NCBI RefSeq assembly: GCF_011397635.1
Contig: NC_064752.1
Span: 4,002,501 to 4,066,500 of the forward strand
Origin: Epinephelus fuscoguttatus
Lineage: Eukaryota; Chordata; Actinopteri; Perciformes; Serranidae
DNA: 64,000 nucleotides
Direction: 5' to 3'
The notes under the pieces were generated by a model. The model made no database searches. It worked only from the letters and a program-made list of their open reading frames with translations, and was not told the origin of the DNA. Below are positions 55,610 to 64,000 of the stretch, one piece after another; positions within the stretch are counted from its first letter, which is position 1; each line of letters begins with the position of its first letter. The position numbers were made by a program, and so were the translations under genes.

Positions 55610-55699
55610 CAACCCAGAGTTGAGACCAGGACTCAGAGTCGCAGTCCTATACGCCTCTCTGAGCTTCTAGTTCAGTTACCCAGCCATAGTTTTAATAGT

Positions 55700-58676
55700 T
55701 TTATACAAACGGTGTCTGTCCCCCGACCGCCTAAATTATTTAAATCTAAAATTAAACAAAGAGGAGTTGTGCATAACAACCTCATAAAAATTAAAACCTT
55801 CTGTGATAGAAAGACAAAACAGGAGAATTAAATGCGGACTGTTAAATATCAGGTCTCTATCGTCTAAAGCAGTGTTAGTAAACGAATTAATATCAGATAA
55901 TCATATTGATTTACTCAGTCTCACTGAAACCTGGCTGTGTCCAGATGAATATGTTAGTCTAAATGAGTCCACTCCTCCCAGTCATAGTAATACCCACATT
56001 CCTCGAGGCAGCGGCCGAGGAGGGGGAGTTGCAGCCATTTTTAACTCTAGTCTGTTAATCAGCCCTAAACCTAAACTAGATTATAATTCATTTGAAAGCC
56101 TCGTTCTTAGTCTTTTACATCCGACCTGGAAAACCTCGCAGCCACTTTTATTTGTTATAGTGTACCGTGCTCCTGGCCCGTATTCTGAATTTGTATCTGA
56201 ATTCTCAGAGTTTTTATCCAGTTTAGTTCTTAAATCAGATAAAGTTATTATTGTAGGCGATTTTAACATTCATGTCGACGCTGATAATGACTCCCTGGCT
56301 ACCGGCTTATCACATTATTAGACTCCATTGGCTTCAGTCAGGGTGTACATGAACCCACTCACTGTTTTAACCATACCCTCGATCTAGTTCTCATGTATGG
56401 AATTGAAATTGATAACCTAAAAGTCTTTCCACAGAAACCCTCGCTATCGGATCATTATCTGAATACTATTGATTACTTTTAACTCGATTACACGCCACTC
56501 AGCAACAGTTACTATACAAGAAGTTTAACAGATAGTGCACAAAATTTAAGGAAAAGATTACTCATTAAATTCAATACCAAGTCCCTCAGTAACAGAGGTT
56601 TCCTGTACCGACTTTGATCATTTTGTCGATAGCGCTGTAGGCTCGCTGCGAACAACACTTGACTCTGTAGCTCCTCTTAAAAAGAAGTTAAAAAAGCAAA
56701 GAAAGTTCGCTCCTTGGTATAACTCTCAAACCCGTAAGTTAAAACAAATATCGCGAAAATTTGAAAGGAATTGGCGATTAACCAAACTGGAAGAATCTCG
56801 TTTAATCTGGACAGACAGTCTCAAAACTTATAAGAGGGGCCTCCGCAATGCCAGAGCAAACTATTACTCAGCATTAATAGAAGACAATAAGAACAACCCC
56901 AGGTTTCTTTTCAGCACTGTAGCCAGGCTGACTGAGAGTCAGAGCTCTATTGAGCCTTGTATTCCTTTAGCCCTTAGCAGTAATGATTTTATGAGCTTTT
57001 TTAATGACAAAATTCTAACTATTACAGGCAAAATTCATGACCTCCTGTCCTCAGATAGTACCTATCTAACCTCAAACACAGCTGTAAAATCTAATATATA
57101 TTTAGATTGCTTCTCCCCAATTTCTCTTCAAGAATTGACCGCATTGATTTCTTCATCTAAATCATCAACGTGTCTCTTAGACCCCATCCCAACTAGGCTA
57201 CTTAAGGAGGTCTTTCCTTTAGTTAACACTCATATGTTAGATATGATCAATATATCCTTATTAACCGGCTATGTACCACAGTCTTTTAAGGTAGCTGTAA
57301 TTAAACCTCTACTAAAAAAGCCCACCCTGGATCCAGAGGTGTTAGCCAACTATAGACCAATATCTAATCTTCCCTTTATGTCAAAGATCCTTGAGAAAGT
57401 AGTCGCAGACCAGCTGTGTGATTTTCTCCATGATAATAATCTATTTGAGGAATTTCAGTCAGGATTTAGAGTGCATCATAGCACTGAGACAGCACTAGTT
57501 AAAATTACAAATGACCTTCTCATTGCTTCGGACAAAGGACTTGTCTCTGTACTTGTTTTATTAGATCTTAGTGCGGCGTTTGACACAATTGACCATCAAA
57601 TTCTACTGCAGAGATGGGATCACTTAATTGGCCTAAAAGGTTCTGCACTAAACTGGTTTAAATCTTATTTATCTGATCGTTTTCAGTTTGTTGACGTTCA
57701 TAATGAATCATCCTTACGTACCAAAGTTTGTTTTGGAGTTCCACAAGGTTCTGTGCTCGGACCAATCCTATTTACTCTATATATGCTTCCTTTAGGTAAC
57801 ATCATTAGAAATCACTCTATAAATTTCCATTGTTATGCGGATGATACTCAGTTGTATTTATCGATGAAGCCAGAAGAAAGTAATCAATTAACTAAACTCC
57901 ATAACTGCCTTAAAGACATAAAAACTTGGATGAGCACCAATTTCCTGATGTTAAATTCAGACAAAACTGAAGTTATTGTTCTTGGCCCCAAACAACTCAG
58001 AGACTTTTTATCTGATGACATAGTTTCTCTAGATGGCATTGCTCTGGCCTCTAGCACTGCCGTAAGAAACCTCGGAGTAACTTTTGATCAAGATTTGTCT
58101 TTTAATTCTCATTTAAAACAAACCTCACGGACTGCATTTTTTCATCTGCGTAATATTGTGAAAATTAGGCCTATCCTGATCCGAAAAGATGCAGAAAAAT
58201 TGGTCCACACTTTTGTTACCTCTAGGCTGGATTACTGTGACTCTCTATTATCAGGTAGCTCCAGTAAGTCCTTAAAAACTCTCCAGCTAATTCAGAATGC
58301 AGCAGCATGTGTACTAACAGGAACTAAGAAACGAGATCATATTTCTCCTGTTTTAACTTCTCTGCACTGGCTCCCTGTAAAATCCAGAATTGAATTTAAA
58401 ATCCTACTGTTAACTTATAAAGCTCTAAATGGTCAAGCTCCGTCATATCTTAGAGAGCTCATAGTGCCTTATTATCCCACCAGAACACTGCGCTCTGAGA
58501 ACGCAGGGTTACTCGTGGTCCCTAAAGTCTCCAAAAGTAGATCAGGAGCCAGAGCCTTTAGCTATCAGGCTCCTCTCCAGTGGAATCATCTTCCTGTTAC
58601 GGTCCGGGAGGCAGACACCGTCTCCACATTTAAGACTAGACTTAAGACTTTCCTCTTTGATAAAGCTTATAGTTAG
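55700..58676 (+). pseudogene. LINE-A ORF2: APE endonuclease and reverse transcriptase, broken
   Basis: The endonuclease is recognisable at 55803-56321 ([32 protein letters not shown]). It breaks near 56320 and again up to about 56700. The reverse transcriptase 56991-58676 is open for 561 codons: [60 protein letters not shown], the catalytic CYADDTQ near 57835, a conserved [10 protein letters not shown] and the end [15 protein letters not shown]. The endonuclease defects make the copy non-autonomous. Confidence 0.92.
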
Positions 58677-58763
58677 GGCTGGCTCAGGCTTGCCCTGTAC
58701 CAGCCCCTAGTTAGGCTGACTTAGGCCTAGTCTGCCGGAGGACACCCCCATAATACACCGGGC

Positions 58764-58797
<34 letters not shown>

Positions 58798-59151
58798 ATT
58801 CTATTAAAGCATATTGATAACTCAGACATTCTGGATGTCAATAACTCCTCTTATACTCCGGAGACTTTGAGCTCCACTCTCTCTCAGATTAACACATATC
58901 ACAGCGGTGCCTGGACAGCGTGACGTGTGTGGTTGTGCTGCTGCCGTGGTCCTGCCAGATGCCTCCTGCTGCTGCTGCCATCATTAGTCATTAGTCATAC
59001 TTCTACTGTTATTATACACATATGACTATTGTCACACATGTATACTGCCAGGTATTAATACATACTTTCAACATATTGTACCACAGTAGCCAGAACTATA
59101 ACTATAATATTATTACTTTCATTAATGTTGTTGTAAGCTACTGTCATTACC

Positions 59152-59198
<47 letters not shown>

Positions 59199-59600
59199 CA
59201 TTGTGTCATGTGGATTACTGTTAATTTATTATGCTGATCTGTTCTGTACGACATCTATTGCACGTCTGTCCGTCCTGGAAGAGGGATCCCTCCTCAGTTG
59301 CTCTTCCTGAGGTTTCTACCGTTTTTTTTCCCCGTTAAAGGGTTTTTTTGGGGAGTTTTTCCTGATCAGCTGTGAGGGTCCTAAGGACAGAGGGATGTCG
59401 TATGCTGTAAAACCCTGTGAGGCAAATTGTGATTTGTGATATTGGGCTGTATAAATAAAATTGAATTGAATTGAATTGAATAACATTAACAAATAGCGGT
59501 GGGGCTTTTACTCACCACAACTGCAGAGGCTCCCAGCTTCATTTGAAACAAACTACATTATAGACGGTCCGTTATTTATTAATCCCTCTGTGTGTTTATA

Positions 59601-61143
59601 CAGTGGTGGAAAAAAGTTTTCGGACACCCCATGCATTTGTGAAATATTGCATTAAGAATCACTCTTAGGTCTTCAAGTGCAATTTCTTTTAGTACAGTCA
59701 CAGCCAAAATACTAAATAAATCCTAAAAAAGCCATTAAAAACTTAAAATTGATTGGTTCCATAAAAATGCATAAGAAATTTTGAGTATTGGGTCATTTTG
59801 GTACCAGTGATGAAGGTCGTTCTGTTTATTAAAGACAAAATTTTTGTTGCCAAGCTTCGTGTCTACATGAAGCCAGCACATTTGAAAGTTCTTCAGACAC
59901 AAAAATGGCTAAAACAAGGAACCTAACGCAGGAAACACGCCTGAAGATAAAGATTCTCAGCCAGGAAGGGTACAGCTGCCGCCAGATAGCCAGGAAGTGC
60001 AGATGCAGTCCTTCAGCAGTTGGATACACTCTGCCGAAATACAGACGAACCAACAGCTTGGAAGACAAACCAAGATCTGGGATCAAGGGTTTCTTCAGCA
60101 AGAAATGACCGCATCCTGATCCGCATGTGCAGGCAAAACCGCCGAATGACATCACAGGAGCTTCAGCAGCAGTGGTCAAACCAAACTGGTGTCCAGTGTT
60201 CCACCCGCACTGTACGTGGCCGACTTTTAGATCATGGCTTAAGGTCCTACAAGGCTATCAAGAAGCCCCTGATCAATGAGAGACAGAGGTTAGCCCGGCG
60301 TCGTTGGGCCCAGCCACACAAGAACTGGACAGCCAGGAATTGGAAGAAGATTTTGTGGCCAGATGAGTCCAGTTTCCAGCTTTATCTTCCTCCTACTAAT
60401 GTGAGGGAACGCAGAAGGCCAGGCGAAGCATTATCTCCAGCATGTACAGTACCTACTGTCAAGCATGGTGGAGGCAGTATCATGGTTTGGGGATGCATGA
60501 GTGCTGCTGGTGTTGGTCATCTCACTGTCTGTGATGGCACATTGAACTCTACCAAGTATTGTACCATTCTCCAAACCCACATGCTCCCTTCTGCGCGTGC
60601 ACTGTTCTGTCAAGGTAAAAACTGGATGTTTCAACAAGATAATGCCCCTTGCCACACATCCAAGGCCAGCAGAACTTGGCTGCAGGAGCACAGTATCCAG
60701 GTCTTAGAGTGGCCAGCTCAATCCCCGGACATGAGCCCCATTGAAAATCTGTGGTGGATTATGAAAAGGTCTGTTTCAAAGCATAAACCAAAGAATTTAG
60801 AAGAATTAAAAGCAGTAATTCAAGAAGAATGGGACAAGATTACCCCTCAACAGTGTGAAAGGCTCGTGGGGAACATGCCAGCCAGGATTAGAGCTCTACT
60901 ACGTGCCAATGGCAGAACTACTAAATATTAATTTGATGATGTGATGGTTTATTTATTTTTTGTTCAGTTTTGAACACATTCTCTGTTATTTGTTGACAAA
61001 AAATATAATTTGTATTTGTTTGTATCTGTCTAATGCAGCCACACCTTTTGAAACACAAAAAAGATTTTTCCACAAATATTTCATGATAATATTTGAGATT
61101 GTGTAAAATTTTAAGGGTGTCCGAAAACTTTTTTCCACCACTG
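59601..61143 (+). mobile_element. Tc1/mariner element, copy 2
   Basis: Same family as 2511-4119, with TA at both edges (59599-59600, 61144-61145) and the same inverted ends. 1543 bp; it lacks about 70 bp in the 3' non-coding part relative to copy 1. Inserted in hAT-2. Confidence 0.95.
59905..60931 (+). pseudogene. Tc1-type transposase, 2-bp deletion
   Basis: Starts MAKTRNL. A 2-bp loss near 60083 (agatctgggatcaagg) compared with copy 1 closes the first frame at 60108. The remainder continues in the frame open to 60931. DDE residues are WPDESSF, QQDNAP and SPIENLWW (DD34E) and are all intact. The two copies in this window are disabled at different positions. Confidence 0.92.
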
Positions 61144-62639
61144 TATATTCACTTTTTATCCCCTCCGTTGTCTTTGTAAAGTTAACACATCGCACCGTCA
61201 TTTCAAACTCAACACTTCCTGAATTCCTTTCAAATTAAATGCCCTTATAACCACAGCTGAGAGAATCCCTCCATTTTCTAAATAGGCTTTTATTGTGAAA
61301 CATTTGTCAGAACTTCCTGTGGAAGATACAGTAGCTTGACAGTTTACGCATGGCACTTCAAATGTAGCTCCTGCCATCTGCTGACGCTTTTAGGTGACTA
61401 CAACAACATGTCGGCTGGCACATGAACACACACAGCGACTCAAATAATAGTAAAGTAATAAAAATAGGACAAGAATAACCCAATGACATCACACACGCCG
61501 TGAAAGATGACCGAGGATAATTGGTGAGTAGCAGCGTGTAGCGTGTACCAGGCATAATGCAAGTCCTGAGTCTGACCTCTCTGTCAGTGAGTCCTACTCC
61601 ACCTATTTAGACTCCACCGTAGACAACAGCAGCATTTCTCCGACCACGTAGCGAGCCACAAGCTCCGTGGCTTCTTTCAGACTGATAGGTTTAACGTTAT
61701 CTCTGTTATTAGAACCAAACAACAGCTGTTGCTGTTTCGGAGCTGAAGGACCAGCGTTCTAAAAGTAATGGAAGTAACTGAAGTCTTGTTTGAAAATGTA
61801 CTGAAGTATCTGATTACTCAAACAGCAAACTAATACGTTAGGTTACTTGTTACTGCAAAAAGTAATCAAAGTACTCTAATGCGTTAGAGTACTTTGATTA
61901 CTTTTTGTTACTTTGTAACGCGTTATACCCAACTCTGGCTCTGACTCAGTTCAGTTTCAAAACAATAAATCAACCCGGCCAAAAGGTTCCAAATAAGGAA
62001 TAATGAAACGGAAAGTAACCCCCGCCTTTTGCCAACTCACAGGACCGTGGGTGAATGCCATAATGCTCCGGTGTTGTTTCGGGCGTGGAGGCTCCGCAGG
62101 ATCCCTTGATATCCGTGGCGGAATCTCTGAGGTGAGGCCGGTGGCAGGATGTATGATATATCACAGGGAAGCAAACCTATGTCGCGGACTTTGAGCGGTG
62201 TAAAATGCCGTGGTAGGACTTCTGGCTCATCTCTCACCATAATGCCAGGAGCGGCATAATGTAGGGGCCGGTCTACCTGAGCTCAGCTGATCAAGCCATC
62301 CCACTGGTGATAGCACCGGAGGGTGTGTCTGGAGGTACCTCAGTGTCTGGAGGTGAGCAAGCCATCAGGTGATAACCACTGTCTTATAAAAAAAAATATA
62401 TTTATAAAATATATATATATATAAAAATATATTTATAAAATATACAGGATCATACATTGGAAAGCGGCGGCAACAATGAACAACATAGATGAAAAACCTG
62501 AATATTTTTATTGTTTTGATTCCAATCCTCTCGTTTTTATTACAGATTCCAATTTTGTAAAAATAACATGATCGGTGCCGATACTTGAACTGAGGATCGG
62601 ATAGGAACATCCCTAATTTTAACAGTAAACTGAAGTCAA

Positions 62640-63249
62640 GCCTCAATTCAGTCGCTCCACTAACAACAAAGATGGCACAAACTAGGCTGATAACCCCGTG
62701 AAGAAACAAGGAAATCAAAAAACTGAAGAGAGATTGCAGGATAAGAGAAAAGAGATGGAGAAAAAACAAATCAACAATTAAATCAAATATTCCATTACAA
62801 TATACAATAATTCACTCAGACGTGCAAGAAACACCTACTTTGCCAAAATAATCACTAACCATAAAAATAATCCCAGAGTCCTCTTCTCCACAATCCATCA
62901 TTTAATCAACCCTAACAAGTTCCAAAGTACTTCAACAAATTGTCTTTGTGAAGACTTTGCAGACCACTTTAGAGGTAAAATTGATGTCATCAGATCTGAT
63001 ATTTTATCCCATCAGAATACAGTAAACACATTTGAATGCTTGTTTTGACCTGAGGAAACACTGGACAGTTTTGTCCCAAGTGAAACCGACAACTTGTCTT
63101 TTAGACCCAATTCCTACATCACTTTATGAAACATTTTACAGATTTTTTGAAGATGAGCTTTTAAACATTGTGAATTGTTCTCTGCAAATGGGTATTTTCC
63201 CTGCTGCCGTTAAAACGGCAGTGGTGAGACCCCTTTTTAAGAAGATCAA
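62640..63249 (+). mobile_element. Another L2-like LINE fragment (LINE-C)
   Basis: Encodes pieces similar to the start of an L2-type reverse transcriptase: ARNTYFAKIITNH (near 62830), a gap, then [18 protein letters not shown] and GIFPAAVKTAVVRPLFKK (63032-63245). It stops where a minus-strand LINE-A begins. Diverged from LINE-A, with several stops. Confidence 0.75.
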
Positions 63250-63524
63250 TTTCAATCAATCAGTCATTTTTATTTATAAAGCCCAATATCACAAATCACA
63301 ATTTGCCTCACAGGGCTTTACAGCATACGACATCCCTCTGTCCTTATGACCCTCACAGCTGATCAGGAAAAACTCCCCAAAAAACCCTTTAACGGGGAAA
63401 AAACGGTAGAAACCTCAGAAGAGCAACTGAGGAGGGATCCCTCTTCCAGGACGGACAGACGTGCAATAGATGTCGTACAGAACAGATCAGCATAATAAAT
63501 TAACAGTAATCCACATGACACAAT

Positions 63525-63574
<50 letters not shown>

Positions 63575-63912
63575 GAGAGATGCAGGTAATGACAGTAGCT
63601 TACAACAACATTAATGAAAGTAATAATATTATAATTAATAATAATATATTAATACCTGGCAGTATACAGTGTGACAATAATATAATAATATGTGTATAAT
63701 AACAGTAGAAGTATGACTAATGACTAATGATGGCAGCAGCAGCAGGAGGCATCTGGCAGGACCACGGCAGCAGCACAACCACACACGTCACGCTGTCCAG
63801 GCACCGCTGTGATATGAGTTAATCTGAGAGACAGTGGAGCACAAAGGCTCCGGAGAAGAAGCCGAGTTAGTGACATCCAGAATGGCCGAGTTAGCAAGAT
63901 GCAGTAATAGGA

Positions 63913-63950
<38 letters not shown>

Positions 63951-64000
63951 AGAGAAGGTGCCCGGTGTATTATAGGGGGGTCCTCCAGCAGACTAGGCCT
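63250..64000 (-). mobile_element. LINE-A copy running off the window end
   Basis: 3' end on the minus strand: tail near 63250 (aatttcaatcaatcagtc), 3' UTR with GA runs at 63530-63580 and 63917-63947, ending at the window edge before the coding part. Inserted in LINE-C. Confidence 0.92.

Larger units (their letters stand above)
54560..59480 (+). mobile_element. Nearly full-length LINE-A (L2/CR1-like)
   Basis: About 4.9 kb: 5' UTR, ORF1, ORF2, an 800-bp 3' UTR with a CT run, and tail (attga)n. The exact 5' boundary is uncertain (about 54560), and a target duplication was not convincingly found. It shares sequence with five shorter copies in the window and is the best reference for them. Confidence 0.9.
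54045..61937. mobile_element. Inner hAT element (hAT-2), inserted in hAT-1
   Basis: Left end cagagttgggtaagggttac. Right end in reverse complement: cagagttgggtataacgcgt. Exact 8-bp target duplication gctctgac at 54037-54044 and 61938-61945. The subterminal regions are rich in gttact/agtaac motifs. It contains a full-length LINE-A and a Tc1 element. Confidence 0.92.
53396..62615. mobile_element. Outer hAT element (hAT-1), interrupted
   Basis: Left end tagggatgtcccgat. Right end in reverse complement: tagggatgttcctatccgat. An exact 8-bp target duplication, attttaac, lies at 53388-53395 and 62616-62623. Only about 1.3 kb is its own sequence; the rest is nested insertions. No transposase seen in its own part. 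Confidence 0.92.

Overview
The window is teleost (probably percomorph) nuclear DNA. The evidence is spliced vertebrate genes with GT-AG introns, many fish-type non-LTR retrotransposons (L2/CR1-like and L1-like), Tc1/mariner and hAT DNA transposons, a tRNA-derived SINE, and very dense mini- and microsatellites. I see no bacterial operons, CRISPR or phage genes.

Three host genes could be assembled exon by exon with consistent phase. (1) mkrn2os, the MKRN2 opposite-strand protein, lies on the minus strand at 7362-808: 4 exons, 217 aa. (2) mkrn2, a makorin RING/CCCH E3 ubiquitin ligase, lies on the plus strand at 8793-26119: 10 exons, 412 aa. It is head to head with mkrn2os across a 1.4 kb shared promoter region. 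(3) khk, ketohexokinase (fructokinase), lies on the plus strand at 27040-48135: 8 exons used per transcript, 305 aa. It carries a tandem pair of 135-bp alternative third exons matching vertebrate exons 3A and 3C. From 48.2 kb to the end I find no host gene, only transposable elements.

Layout: 1-0.56 kb, 25-bp minisatellite. 0.8-7.4 kb, mkrn2os, with introns holding two minisatellites, a Tc1 element and a hAT MITE. 7.4-8.8 kb, bidirectional promoter. 8.8-26.1 kb, mkrn2, with a 4.7-kb 12-bp minisatellite in intron 1 and an L2-like LINE nested in an older LINE in intron 5. 26.3-26.7 kb, purine/pyrimidine tract. 27-48.1 kb, khk, with a 4.9-kb 15/16-bp minisatellite inside a TTAA-flanked MITE in intron 3 and a 5.5-kb L1-type element in intron 4. 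48.4-64 kb, LINE remnants, a piggyBac-like remnant, hAT elements, a SINE, and a Russian doll of hAT, then a second hAT, then a nearly full-length LINE plus a Tc1 element.

The most unusual observation is that several minisatellites look as if they grew out of splice junctions. At khk exon 1 (donor), khk exon 6 (acceptor), khk exon 7 (donor), mkrn2os exon 3 (donor) and less clearly mkrn2 exon 2 (donor), the repeat unit contains the exon edge plus the splice-site sequence. The gene therefore faces dozens of decoy splice sites. Other notable points are a perfect inverted repeat bracketing the last exon of mkrn2os, a UG-repeat 3' splice site, exon-3-like relics in khk, and insertions dated relative to each other by exact target-site duplications.
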